Below, one piece after another: positions 33,836-46,984 of a DNA stretch of 64,000 nt (within the stretch, counting starts at the first letter, position 1; each line of letters starts with the position of its first letter). The notes below the pieces were generated by a model. That model was not told the DNA's origin and ran no database searches. It saw only the letters and a program-made list of their open reading frames with translations. Made by a program: the position numbers and the translations under genes. Origin of the DNA: Zeugodacus cucurbitae (Eukaryota > Arthropoda > Insecta > Diptera > Tephritidae); contig NC_071671.1 of the NCBI RefSeq assembly GCF_028554725.1, positions 48,210,501 to 48,274,500 of the forward strand, read 5' to 3'.

Positions 33836-36800
33836 ATGAGTGCAAACGGCAGTGTAATGTAAGTAATTTATTATAAATATGCAAGAGAAAATAAATTTAT
33901 TATACTACCCACACCACAGCACCGATTGGAAACGCTTGTGGCAACTTGTATCCGGCATACACCATGAAACACCTGAGAGCACGGTGCGTGAGGAGCTACT
34001 AAATGTATCGAAGGAACTGCAGGATGGTGTGCTGCAGTTTCGCAAACGTACAGCGTCAAATGTGAAATTGGAAGATTTGTTGAAAAGGAAAAAACAGGAG
34101 AAATTGCTGCCATTCACGCAGAATTTGCAAGAGTTGTTGGTGTGTTATTTTGAAATTATGTTTTACAAAATATATTTAACATATATTGTTGTTGTTATAG
34201 GACTTGGAGTCACAACAATGCTGGGAGATACTCTGCTACTATCTAACCAACGAATATCGCGGTTCCGCCAGCTCACTTACCACACACATATCATCAGAGA
34301 GTAATATGAGCAAATTGCTGGATGATATTTGGGGTTATTACACGCTCGAACGCATGATCGTATTGAAAATTGTGAAAAATTTGTTAATCTTCTACAAAAC
34401 ACCCAATCATCCATATCACGCGCAATACAAAGAGATTTTGAATAAAATTACACTGCCAAAACTGCGCGATTCCTATCTCAGTCAATTGGAGCAACTCATT
34501 AATGCATATCCACCAAATCAGTTGGCGAACGGTGAATTTTTCGACTATCACACACGTCTGATTGTCTGGTCCGAGGGCAATGCACGCGAAATCAACGAGG
34601 TGCTACACATTCTGTTGCTCATTTGTGAACATCAACCATTCGAATTGAAGCATATTGAGAAACTCTTCAACTGCTTTCGTCAGCACACCTTCGGCCGACA
34701 ACAAAGTTACTTGGATATTGGCAAACCGCTACATAATGAGTTAATAACGCGGTTGGCATACTCGGAGACCATTTTGCTTTTGAAGTGTATCGACTTGAGT
34801 GACACAGCCTCTTCGTTGGCGCTCAATATTATCGACTTGTTGGATAAGGACATCATACGTATGCATCACAATCCTGAAAATGGTCCACTGCTGCTGGGTT
34901 GGATGTTACTGAAAATGCGCTTCACCAAAGCCATTGAGGACGCAGAAGCTTTTCTGCCATGCCAGTTAATGGGGAAGCGCGCTATTGATCTGCGTTGTTT
35001 CGAGTATTTGCACAATCTGCTGACAAGTTCCATGTTTAAGGTAGTTGGATTGTAATATGGCGAAAAAATACTAAATAATAAAAAATTATATTTTCAGGAT
35101 GATAGCTTGGTGTCGCGCATAGTACGCAAGACTGTCTACAATATGCTGACGCACATGTGTAATTTCTTCGATGGTGATGGCTCTTGCGCGCGTCATGCGT
35201 ACATATATGAATTGCTGAGCGAGCTACTGTCATGGCCAACACTAGCGAAGGAGTTTTGTGCGAATGAAGGTAAGTTTAGTGGATTGTTACGAAAGAAAAG
35301 TTGTAAATTCTGTTGTGGAAACTAGTGAAGTGCTTAGAAAGAAAAGTGGCAAAATTTATATATGCCACAAAACGAAAACAACAACAACATACACTTTTTT
35401 ATATTTATTTCCAGATATTGGCGTCCGCTCGTTATTCAACACACTTCTGGAGACATTCCCTGTAGATTTTGTGCATCTCTCAATGCTGGCGAGTTCGCTC
35501 ACCAAAGCGGGCATGTCGAATTTTGTAAGCATACCTTTAGGCGCACTACCAATGATATAATAACATTCTCTCCGCTTACTAGATCAAAACCCAACTTGAA
35601 TCACTGCCTATATACACTGATATATACGACGAAAGCAAATATCCTTTGCGCGCCATCAACGAGGAGGACTACATACTCACTGCCGATATAATGCCATTCC
35701 CACACTTGGATTTCATAATACCAGCACATACCACTGCGGCCATAATGTCACGTACCGAGGGTTATTGCGTTCATTTTCGCGTCACACTCAATTATTTTGT
35801 GGTTTTACACCACGAAATCAATTGTTTACTCGCGGAGACGGTGCAGAATCAAGGTGACTGGTCGCAAAATGAACGCGTTCGTCGCATTAATGCGGGTCTG
35901 GAGTATCTGCAGAATGTTTTGCAACGCACCAAGTCGCTCAGCGCAATCAGTGCGGAGATGGTGCATCCCACAGAGATGTGTATTGATTTGCTGAATAAGT
36001 TTAAGGCCGTGCCACAGCCGCCAGTGCAGATGTTGGCGAATTGCTTGAATGTTTGCACGATGCTGCTGCCGCTGGTGGATGCAGAGATTTATGCACGCGT
36101 TGTACATTTACACATTTTGCCAGCGATAACAAATGAAACGCTCGACAGTTTTAAGGAGGATGCGTTGGGTATATGCTTCGATTCGCGTATTGTTGGCTCC
36201 TATTTGATTGATGTGGAGAAGAAACTGGAGCGTTATGATTTTTTGATGGCTTACATTGGATTTCTACGCACTTATACTAAGGTGAATAATTGGAATTTCA
36301 TTATTTTTTTGTATTTTGGAAAATATTTTAATTTAATTTTTTAAAACTAATTTTCTTTTTTTGATCCTATTTTATTTAATTTTATATTTTGTATTATTTT
36401 TTCTATATTTTTATTTTTTATTTTTATTAATATTTTTAATTATTTATTCATTTTTATTATTATTTTTTTAATTTTTATTATATTTTTTAATTTATTTTTT
36501 ATTTAAATTTTTTTAAATATTTTTAATTTTAAAAATATTTTAATTTCAATTTTTTCAAATATTTTTATATATTATATTTTTTTTATTATATTTTTTTTAT
36601 TATATTTTTATATAATTTTTTTATATATTTGTTTTTTTGTATTTTTTTATATATTAATTTTCTATTACTATTATTATTATTTTTAATTACTTTTTAAATA
36701 TTTTTAATTATATGTTAATAATTTTTTTAAATGAATTTTATATATCCATAGCTTCAACGCAATAATTTCTTCAAAATCGAGATACCCGGTTTGATATTTT

Positions 36801-39800
36801 TGCTGCGCGAAGTATTTCCTCATATGCATGCTTGGGGCTTTCAATCACAAACGGAACGTCACAAAATCTATACCGAAATTATGGGTTTCGTATGCGACAT
36901 TTTGGATACCGTTACCAGCCTCGGTGATAAAAATGAGAAGATAAACGCAGAAAAGAAGTTTTTGCGCGACATATGCATACATAGCTTGTCGAATATCGAA
37001 AATGGCATGGTGCTGCTGCGGTAAGCGGAAACATAACCTCTAAAAAATTATTATTTTTTTTAATTTCAACTTCACTTTCTTTCCAGTTTCGTAGCGCTCG
37101 GCAATGCCTACCTACAGCACACCATGGAAATGGAGTCCAATTGGATGATACAGCAATCACATGGCATCGTGCTATTGGTGCGTTTGGCCATGCGCATACT
37201 CATGCAACTGTTGCGGCTGAAACCGGCGGCGCAGGACACCAGCGAGTTGTCGCCACTCGAAGCCTTAATCTACACGCAACCCAAGCAACGTGATACGCTG
37301 CGCATCATACCGGTCGTGACGAGCTACATGAGCAACATCTTCGATCGTTGGCTGCCGATATTGTCGTGTCGCCTTTTGCGCCGCATAGCGCTTGAATTCA
37401 ATATGTCCTTATTGGCTTGTCTCGATATGGAACCCGATCAAATACGTTTAACTTTCCTACAGCGTTTACCCGATGAGTTAGAGAGCGATTCGTTGAAAGT
37501 CGCCATATTGGAGTTGGTGGAAGCGTGCATTGAAAAGCAACCCGGCGTGACGGAGGCGTTCTTCAAAGTGAATGCCACACAAGAGAAGCGCTTCTTGGGC
37601 AAGGAGGCTGGCGTGCAAATTGCTGATAGCATCTTAACATTCTTAGAAGACTATCTGGAAGCTGTGGCGAAGGACTCACAAATGGTGGAGCACACATTGC
37701 CCAGTAAAATAATGAATATATTCCACTCGCTCTGGAAGAATGGCATGCAAAGTTTGGTGGAGGAGCTCACAAAACGTCCGAAGTTTTGGACACAACTTTG
37801 TAATCCGTTATTCAGCACACTCGGCAAAAATGCGCGTGTTTACACACAACTGCTGAATATACTCTCCATTGAAATATTCTCCACGCCGCCGAATGGCAAT
37901 AAAGAATTGAAGGAAGTCGTTTTGCGTTTCTTCGAGTCGTCCAATTTCAATAAGTGGCTTACGTATGTGTATGATATGCCAAAAACGCCCGCAGCGGATC
38001 CATATTGCGCAGTCGAACTGTTTACCGAAGATGTGCCCGAGTGGCTGTGTCGGTTGGCGGCCTTCAAGAGTTTTCTGATAATACTGCTGAAGAAGCAGCC
38101 GCAGTTCGTTGAAGTGCCGTCCAAGCAGCTGAAGAAGCTCGCCGAACAAACGCTTGTCACGCTCGTGGATCGCGCTGAATTCATCGAGGATCTGCGTCCA
38201 TTCATCGTGCTCAGCGAGCTGTATCTCTTCGTGTTGCTCAGCTTCAAACTCTCATACACAGATAGTCCCGAGGAGGATGTGGAAATGTTGAAAGAACTCA
38301 TTAAACTGCTCAGCCGTCTCTCCTCTTGCTATGAAGATTTGCATTTGCGTGCCAAAGAGGCGTGTCTCGCCTTCACCATCAAATGCGCCGATCTGCTGGC
38401 TGCTGAGTTGCTGAATGACTCCGATGCCGCGCTGAATTTCCTCTACTCAGTTGTTAGCATTATCTGCTCGGAGTTGCAAACATTGGAGAATAGCGCGCGT
38501 GTAGAGAAACAGGCAAAGCAGGAGCTGGAGCAACTGCAACAGACTTCATCGAACTCACTCGTCTTGAGTTTCAATCTGCTCAAAACGGTGGCGAGCATAT
38601 TTCATGATGCCGGTCCCGGTAACTGGGACCTGCCTTTCATTGTGAATAAAGTATTCCAACGTCTGTTGAGCTGCGCCAGCTCCATATTGCAGCTATATAG
38701 CAAGCAAAAGCTCTCAGTCGAATTGCTCGATGTGCTGATCGTCTTTGCGAAGGGCAATTGCTCGGCGGAGTTCTTGCATTGTGATGTCGGCGATTATTTG
38801 TGGCTGAAATTGTTGCCACCAAAGGAACTCTTGCAGTCCAATTTCGCGGTGTTGGGCCAAACGAAAACTGAAGAGAACGGCTGGACGGTGCAGAAGTGGT
38901 GGCCCATCTATACGCGTGGCATCACTTTGGTCACTATCTTGTTCGAGAAGCATAAGCATTACTTCGTGAAACACGCCTTGCAATTTGTGGGTATCCATGA
39001 GGTGTATTTGGTGGACTCATTGCTGTTGGCCAAACAGACTTTGGAGCCGGCGGCCATGGAGTTGATCAAGAGTTCAGTTACTTTGGTGTCGAATTTGGTG
39101 GAATTCGAGTCACTGTGGCGTTTGGAACACTCCCAGTCCTTGTTCAATTTGATGGTGAGTAGAATAGCTTTCAAAAACTCTTGATTCTGAAAGGCTCCAA
39201 GATAAAATAAAACGAATTTTTGCTATTTGGTAGTTAATTTTTCGTGATTATGCATTTAATTTCTGATTATTGGAGCTTGTAGGTGAGAAATATTATTTTT
39301 TTATCATACCATCCTAAATGTAGACTACGTTTTGCGGTTTTTGTTATGAAAATCAGTTCAAAATACGAAAATCTACCAAAATCTCTCTTTTCCAAAGTAA
39401 AATCATAAAAAATTTATAAACATTTTCATTAAATTATTTTTTAAAAGATTTTAAATTTTTTCTCCCTAACCTCAAATTTTTATTTATCTTTCTCTGTATT
39501 TTTAAACACAGCGCGCCGTACAAGTGCTCATGGGTCACGCCATTTCTATGTTTCATCAGCCGAGAAATCTAAAATGCCTCATCTCCGGACGCAATTTGCA
39601 ATTGGACATACTCTCAGATATTGAGCGTCCTGGTTTCACTGACGAAGTCATCAGCGCCTTCAATAAGTAAGTAACACGCAGCCAAAAAACATAATTATTT
39701 ATTAATCTGTTTTCATTTTTATCTAGTCTCACCGAAATCATCACGCTGAGCGTACAATGCTTGCAGCGTTTCAGTCCCAAACTGCTGGACTTGATATGCG

Positions 39801-40959
39801 CACCGGAATTTTTGGTCAGCAAATGGGAACCGATTTTCGAAATACATTTTGGGGCGCCCAAATTGAATGAGACGGCCATAACGTTGACTTTTGGCACAGT
39901 GCTGAGCATTGTTGGTGTTTTTACGAAAGTGCTCAATTTAGTAATGTCAATTAAGCATATTTAAAAAGGTTTTTACAACTAAAATAAAATTATATTTTAC
40001 ACTTCCAGCAAAGTCATGGTTTCCACGAAGTGCCACTGAATGTATTGCCCGCCAGCAGAGATGGCGCCACTACTCCACCAGTCAGCGGCACAACAGCATT
40101 GGCACGCTCACAACGCCAATTCTCCAAATCTGTCTCCATTACATCCGTTTCCTCAGCGAATTGTCCACCGAACGAGCTGCTCGCCAATCTGGATGGTGAA
40201 CTCTGCTTGCTTGCGCTCGAGCACGTACTAATGTTGGCCGCCTCGCAGAGCATGTTGGCGTTAAAGAATCCCTACTTGCCAGCGCGCGAAAAACAAATTG
40301 TGCGTCGCGAGATCAGTACCGAACTCTTGGCATACCATGAATTTGTGCGCAAGAAGGTGCTGATCGACCATCGTGAGCATCGCGAAATGTGGTATCGCCG
40401 CAAGCACGGCTTGGTGTTCATGGAATTGGGCAGCGCAGATGCTGGTGCTGCCAACAACGCCACAGTGAGCAGTAGTGGCACCACAACACGTAGCGCTTCG
40501 TCTACGTCGCAGTCGGGTGCGCGTCGCCACTCGTCCGATTTACGTGTGAATGTGGTGCGTCGTCTGCATTTACAGCAAGAGCATCATCGCCATCAGCACC
40601 AGCAGACGCCATCGACCGCTTTCGATATGTCGCGTGTGATTAGTCCGATTGGCGCTAGTGCGCATGCGCAACAACAGCAGCAGCCATCAGCGGTTTCGTC
40701 CACACCGCAGCTGTCACGTCCACCGCTGCGGCGTCAGGGCGATCCCGCACAGTTGGGCACTGAGGTGAAACGGAACAGCGCCGGCAGAGATCAAATTGTT
40801 GAGGTTCAGGATGACGATGAGATTGAAGTGTTGGAGGATATACAATATTTACCACCTGATGAGCCCGCCTATACGCCGCTCTCCTATGTGCAACTGGTGG
40901 AAGAGGATTACTTGCACTTTATGTCCAATCTTTTTACCGTTATTTGTCAAAGCGATTAA
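33836..40959 (+). CDS. Nup188: Nucleoporin Nup188
   Basis: Large alpha-solenoid scaffold nucleoporin of the inner ring of the nuclear pore, where the family binds Nup93 and helps set pore permeability. Eleven exons join in frame: 33836-33858, 33920-34139, 34201-35040, 35098-35269, 35415-35524, 35583-36281, 36752-37020, 37087-39154, 39512-39666, 39727-39940 and 40009-40959. They give about 1906 residues, close to other insect Nup188 proteins. The protein opens with a short Met-Ser-Ala-Asn leader and Thr-Asp-Trp-Lys-Arg-Leu-Trp, followed by long Leu-rich helices throughout. The last exon is unlike the rest: a Ser/Thr-rich, His/Gln-rich, probably disordered segment (about 40460-40760) lies between helical regions. 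Donors are GT throughout; the exon 10 donor (GTAATG) is the weakest. A polyadenylation signal is at 41118-41123. Splice sites are read by eye. Confidence 0.95.
36300..36745. repeat. Extreme A/T low-complexity tract in a Nup188 intron
   Basis: Most of the intron 36282-36751 is made of T runs separated by A and TA, with hardly a G or C. The other Nup188 introns are 57 to 357 nt, so this 470-nt intron has probably grown by slippage. Confidence 0.85.
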
Positions 40960-41189
40960 AAAACGGAGGTTGAAAGTGTGGTTAGGTTGCATGCTGCTTA
41001 TTTTCGACGCTAAAGTCGGTTATTGCAACAAGCAGAAATTATTTATAAGTACAGTGTTTAAGTGTTTTTTATATCTAATTTCAATGAGAATATAGTTTTC
41101 TAACAAAACTGTTTCTAAATAAATAGTTTTCGTACAAAAGTTGATTTTAGTATTTTACAAGAATTTTTCGAGTAATGGTAAGCGTAATG

Positions 41190-43665
41190 AAAAGTGGAAG
41201 GAAGGGAGCTTTAAACGATTACACATAACTCAATTTTAAATTCCCTCTGATTCTTTCACTTTGTAATATATACATTAGGAACCAATGAAGATAGCGGAAT
41301 AAAACTTTACACAAATACTGTATATCATCTGTGGCTTCACTTATGAAAATTGTCGAAATCGGACTATAACTTTTCAATGCCCCGGATATCGAATATGAAG
41401 AACTCAGTGCCTTATGGTAGTTTTGCACCGAAAATATCGGTAAATCTCTCAGATATTTTAATTCAATTCAGATGGAATCTTTTTCTTCTAATAGTGTATC
41501 TCTGTGTCAAAAATTGTAAAATTGGATCATAAATTACCCGAGCTCTCATATAGCTAATCATAGGATTTTCAAAAATACGATGGGCCTAATAACTTATAAA
41601 TCGGCTAATATGTGAAATATATATATCCAAATTAAGTGAGCATATAATTTTGGATATAATGTATGTTGGTGGGTAAAATGAGTTTAATCGGTTCAGGAAT
41701 TGCCTCAGCCTATATACCATATAGAGGAAGCGAGACGCATTTGCAGACAAAAAAGAAAGAGGCCGAAATGCTTGAGTATGAAGAGTTTGACAAGCTGGCC
41801 GACAGGGGTAATGCTCGAAAATTACGAAAAGATCCGGCGACTAACTGAAGGTTTCAAGACCGGAGCACACTCCTGTAGGACCCCCAGAGGTGATCTAGTT
41901 ATTGATGACCAGAGTATACTGAGTTTGTGGAGGGAACACTTCTCCAGCTTGCTGAATGGCAGTGAAAGTAAACAACAGGAGATGGCGAACCCGATTCCCC
42001 AATCGACGACGATGGAGCAGATGTTCCATTACCCGACCGTGAAGAAATTCGAATAGCAATTACCCGCTTGAAGAACAACAAAGCAGCGGGGCCGATAGAT
42101 TACCGGCAGAACTATTCAAATACGGCGGCGAAGAGCTGAAACGGAAGAAAACATGCCTGACGATTGGAATCTCAGTGTACTCTGCCCAATACACAAAAAG
42201 GGAGACCCCACAATTTGCGCCAATTACCGTGGGATAAGCCTCCTTAACATCGCGTATAAGGTTCTGACGAGCGTATTGTGTGAAAGACTAAAGCCCACCG
42301 TCAACAAACTGATTGGACCTTATCAGTGTGGCTTTAGACCTGGAAAATCAACAACAGACCAGATATTCACCATGTGCCAAATTTTGGAGAAGACCCGTGA
42401 AAATAAGATCGACACACACCATCTCCTTGTCGACTTTAAAGCTGCTTTAGACAGCACGAAAAGGAGCTGCCTTTATGCCGCGATGTCTGAATTTGGTATC
42501 CCCGCAAAACTAATACGGCTGTGTAAGCTGACGTTGAGCAACACCAAAAGCTCCGTTAGGATCGGGAAGGACCTCTCCGAGCCGTTCGATACCAGACGAG
42601 GTTTCAGACAAGGTGACTCACTATCGTGCGACTTCTTTAACTTGATGCTGGAAAAATTATAAGAGCTGCAGAGCTAAATAGAGAAGGTACAATCTTCTAC
42701 AAGAGTGTACAGCTACTGGCGTACGCCGATGATATCGATATCATTGGAAACAACACCCGCGCCGTAAGTTCTGCTTTTTCCACATTGAATAAGGAAGCGA
42801 AGCGTATGGGTCTGGTGGAGAACGAGAACAAGACGAAATATCTCCTGTCATCAAACAAACAATCAGCGCATTCGCGTCTTGGCTCCCACGTCACTGTTGA
42901 CAGTCATAACTTTGAAGTTGTAGATAATTTCGTCTACCTGGGAACCAGCATTAACAGCAATAACAATGTCAGCCTGGAAATCCAACGCAGAATCACTCTT
43001 GCCAACAGGTGCTACTATGGACTAAGTAGGCAATTAAAAAGTAAAGTCCTCTCTCGACGAACAAAAGCCAAACTCTACAAGTCCCTCATCATTCCCGTCC
43101 TACTTTACGGTGCAGAAGCGTGGACGATGTTTTCGAGAGAAAGGTTTTGCGGAAGATTTATGGTCCCTTAAACATTGGCAACGGGGAATACCGCAGACGA
43201 TGGAACGATGAGCTATATGTGTTATTCGACGACAAAGACATAGTCCAGCGAATAAAAAAAACAGCGGCTACGCTGGCTAGGTCATGTTGTTCGAATGGAT
43301 GGAAGTGCTCCAGCTCTGAAAGTATTCGATGCAGTACCCGCTGTTGGAAGCCGAGGAAGAGGGGACCTCCACTCCGATGGAAGGACCAGGTGGAGAGGGA
43401 CCTGGCTTCGCTTGGTATAATTTGGCGCCATTTGGCGCCAAACTGCCAGGAGGAGAGATGCGTGGCGCGCTGTTTTGGACTCGGCTATAACCGCGTAAGC
43501 GGTGTCTACGCCAGTCAAGAAGAAGAAGATATACCATATATGATGATTTTCGTTTCGCTATTGGGCTTTATACCGAATATATGGGTCAAATATATCAATA
43601 AATTACAAGAGTATAACATGTTCGGTTGCACCCGAACTTAACCTTTCCTTACTTGTTTTAGTTAT
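41190..43665 (+). mobile_element. GTCY-type repeat element, copy B (split by a LINE)
   Basis: About 41270-41710 resembles the central part of the family ('gaagatagcggaataaaactttacacaaatact', then 'cgaaatcggactataac' lines). After the LINE, 43541-43665 gives the 3' end with the hairpin GTTCGG/CCGAAC-type sequence and 'cctttccttacttgtttt'. The GTCY tract is not present in this truncated copy. Confidence 0.55.
41724..43528 (+). mobile_element. 5'-truncated non-LTR retrotransposon with 12-bp target duplication
   Basis: The insert is bounded by the direct repeat ATATACCATATA at 41712-41723 and 43529-43540, and ends in an AAG-type tail. Inside are the C-terminal linker and the reverse transcriptase: ANYRGISLLNIAYK, GFRPGKSTTDQI, a DFKAALDS motif (the family usually has Phe-Asp), GFRQGDSLSCDFFN and the active-site Tyr-Ala-Asp-Asp at about 42723. 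A C-terminal domain with RLRWLGHV-like sequence follows, in shifted frames. Frame breaks occur near 42660 and 43255 (an A run), so it cannot make a full protein. It is a classic 5'-truncated target-primed insertion, and the clear duplication suggests it is fairly young. The LINE clade is not assigned. Confidence 0.88.
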
Positions 43666-43729
43666 ATTCCATAGTTATTCATTATTTTCATTTCTAAATA
43701 TTTTATTTATTTATTTAAAATATTTTAAA

Positions 43730-44832
43730 ATTTGCTGGAGAGTATTATAGTTTTGCTCACATAACGGTTGTTTGTAACACTCAAAACTAAACGAGTTAGA
43801 TATAGGGTTATGTATACCAAAGTGATCAGGGTGAAGAGTGGAGTTTACATCCGAATGTCTATCTGTCCGTCCGTCCGTCCGTCCGTCCGTCTGTGCAAGC
43901 TGTAACTTGAGTAAAAATTAAGATATCTTGATGAAACTTGGCACACTTATTTCTTGGCACCATAGGAAGGTTGCTTTCGAAAATGAGCAAAATCGGACCA
44001 TTGCCACGCCCACAAAATGGCGAAAACCGAAAACACATGCCAAGTGCCATAACTAAGCCATAAATAAAGGTTTTTTGTACATATCTCTAAAACCAATAGA
44101 GCTATATAAACCAAGCTTTCTGCAGTCGTTTTTTTAGCCACTTCTTAATACAGACCAAAAATGAAAGATATCGAATAATAACCACGCCCACCGCCCATGC
44201 AAAAGTTAGGTTGAAAATTACTAAAAGTGGGTTAACTCACTAACGAAAAACGTCAGAAACACTAAATCTCACATAAGAAATCTCAGCTGGAAGCTGCACT
44301 CAGACTTTTTTACAAAATGGAAAAAAGGCGTGTCGTCGCCCACTTATGGGTCAAAAACCATACCTCAGGAACTACTCGACCGATTTCAAAGAGACTTGGT
44401 TTGTAATAGTTTCCTTACATCCCAATGACATGTTGTGAAAATAGGCCAAATCGCTTTACTACTACTTCCTATATACCAGAACTTTGAAGACGATCTGAAT
44501 CGTTTACTTTACAATATATAAAGTAAGTACTAGTGAAGATATCGCTGCAGAACTTTGCACAAATACTATGTTAATAGTGTGGCAGCCCCATTCTAAAAAT
44601 CGCCGAAATCGAACCATAGGTTTTTAAGGCCCCATATATCGAACACGAGAACCTCGGTGCTTCTAACATAATATTATGGTTTCCGACTTTCAATGGACTT
44701 TATACAATATACATATATGACGAATATGTGGGTCAAATTGTGTATTATATAATATAAATAAAGTTAAATAAATAAATTGCGAGAGTATAAAATGTTCGGT
44801 TACACCCGAACTTAGCCCTTCCTTACTTGTTT
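43730..44832 (+). mobile_element. GTCY-microsatellite repeat element, copy C
   Basis: Begins within 'agagtattatagttttg'. It carries the GTCC/GTCT tetranucleotide run at 43863-43893 and a long region without an ORF made of lines such as 'atatctcaggaactactcgaccgatttcaa'. It ends with the hairpin GTTCGGTTACACCCGAAC at about 44793-44810 and 'ccttacttgttt'. Near-identical over about 1.1 kb to copy D (58146-59292), which suggests recent spread. Compatible with a DINE-1/mini-me, Helitron-like non-autonomous element. Confidence 0.7.
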
Positions 44833-46280
44833 GAATAAAAATTGTGTTAAATTCTTATAATTAATATTCTCCATTGCAGGGTTAAACATCAACACATCAG
44901 CTTTTTCGTCACAATTGCGCACACTTATCTAACGCATTATCTGCCCTCCTTTATACCTACTATATATGTAAGATATGTATATAAAAGTATGTATGTGTGA
45001 TTTTGCGCCAATTCATTCATATAGATTGGTTATCTAATAATCTTACAACGTAAACCGGCATACAAATGAACTTGATGGACTTGATGCATCTAGAAATGGG
45101 CGAACATACATACATACATATACACACATACACATAAATCGAGCGATAAATCACTTTTTTAAATACCTCTACGTGCAGCTATGTGAGCCATGTGGCAGCT
45201 GGCCAAAGGCAGAGCTACAAACATGATAACTGTTTAAGACCCACATCCGTTCCTGCATACTCATATACATATATATGTATGTGTGTAGCGTTGTGTGTGC
45301 TATCAGCAGCCACTTCATCACTAATTTGCTGACGCGCGCACAAACGAGCCCCCAAAATTGTCGAATGAGCGTTGAGAGCTCTCCTTGCTGACTGCCAACG
45401 TTGACGCTGCTGCTTCGCTGTCGTCGTTACTACAAAGCGTTACGTTGTGACGTTGGTAGTTATCGCTTGGCGAAGAAGTTTGAAAATCACGAGTTGGTAC
45501 TCACATATATACTCATATCTATATGGATGTATGTATGTATTTATTTGTATATAGTCATTGTGACTAAGTCTTCGCAAATTTATATACATAAGTACGAGTA
45601 TATATGTATATACAGAAGTATGTATGTCTGTATGTAGAAAGGTGCAAATATTGTATGCGGAGCGCAACTCATAGATTTTCACTGAGCGCTGGCGAGAGCA
45701 CCTCATTGTACTAAGTGCTTGAATGTCGAGGCTAGTGAGCCACCGAAGCAATGCGCTCACGTGGTTTTATTGCTGAGTAATTTGTGTACATTTATGTGAT
45801 TTTGTTATAAGTGAGCGGCAATAAAAGAAGTAAAAGCGAATTTCTCAAATTTCTATGTATTCGTATTTAGATACATACATACAGATATACATATGTGTAT
45901 GCGTATATATCTAACATTTAATGTAATTTATTTGCAAAATGAGTTGCTCGAGTTTACCTTAAAATAATTGTGAAATTGCTAGTTGACAGCCATGAAGTTG
46001 TCGCAGCGCTATGAAGTTCCAAAAAACTCTAAAATTAAAAAAATTCCATTTATAACGGACTGATTTCATGCTCATATGTACACATACATATATTTGCTGT
46101 GTAATTACAAAATAATTCTTAACTAATATATGCGGAATTATGACTAAATCAGCTTCGCTTTTTTAGTGCGAATTCGACGCTTCGCTCAATTAATGAAAAT
46201 TGATAGCAGACAGGTGTGAAATGTGTTATGTTTGCGTGAAAAACTGTGAGGCAGGCTTAAAGCAAACAAAAAACGTAATG
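44833..46280. other. Spacer with dispersed ATACAT runs
   Basis: No gene built. The segment has many short 'atacatacatat' and 'tatgtatg' runs, and a less AT-rich patch at 45300-45780 that has open frames on both strands but no domain or splice support. The patch could be regulatory DNA for the gene starting at 50121. Confidence 0.35.
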
Positions 46281-46283
46281 ATA

Positions 46284-46707
46284 TTAAAAAAAAAATAAAT
46301 AAAATAAAATAAAATAAAATAAAATAAAATAAAATAAAATAAAATAAAATAAAAAATAAAATAAAATAAAATAAAATAAAATAAAATAAAATTAAATTAA
46401 ATTAAATAAAATAAAATAAAATAAAATAAAATAGAATAGAATAGAATAAAATAAAATAAAATGAAAAAAAAATAAAATAAAATAAAATAAAAAAATAAAA
46501 TAAAATAAAATAAAATAAAATAGAATAAAATAAAATAAAATGAAAAAAATAAATAAATAAAATAAAATAAAATAGAATAAAATAAAATAAAATGAAAAAA
46601 AATAAATAAAATAAAATAAAATTAAATTAAAATAAAATAAAATAAAATGAAAAAAAAAAATAAAATAAAATGAAATTAAATTAAAATAAAATAAAATAAA
46701 TTAAAAA
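46284..46707. repeat. (TAAAA)n pentanucleotide satellite tract
   Basis: About 420 bp of TAAAA repeats interrupted by variants (TAGAA, TTAAA, TGAAAAAA). The variants themselves recur in order (blocks containing 'aatagaataaaataaaataaaatgaaaaaa'), so a higher-order unit of about 50-60 bp has also been amplified. Confidence 0.9.
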
Positions 46708-46984
46708 TTAATTTAAATTTTTTTACAACAACATAAACTTCTTAAAGTCGGGGAGGAGGAGACACTAAAAAAGGCCTAAAAACGTTTCCTCGTTCTACAG
46801 TATTTATTAACCCTTAACTAAGTTTAGATTCCATAACACATAATACATATTAATGAATATTTTCAGATATAGATTAATAATATCGATAAACTGACCTTTG
46901 TAGAGTAATAATAATTCCTAAAGTATGTAAGAGCTATTAGAAAGGTAATTAATTATCGATTAAGTGTTTACCGATTACAAAATA

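Noticed and set aside
37808..38301. Long - strand frames inside Nup188 exon 8
   Set aside because: They are shadows of a clearly conserved sense exon.
46284..46707. CRISPR-like or satellite centromeric array
   Set aside because: There are no unique spacers. It is a short pentanucleotide repeat in a eukaryotic genome.
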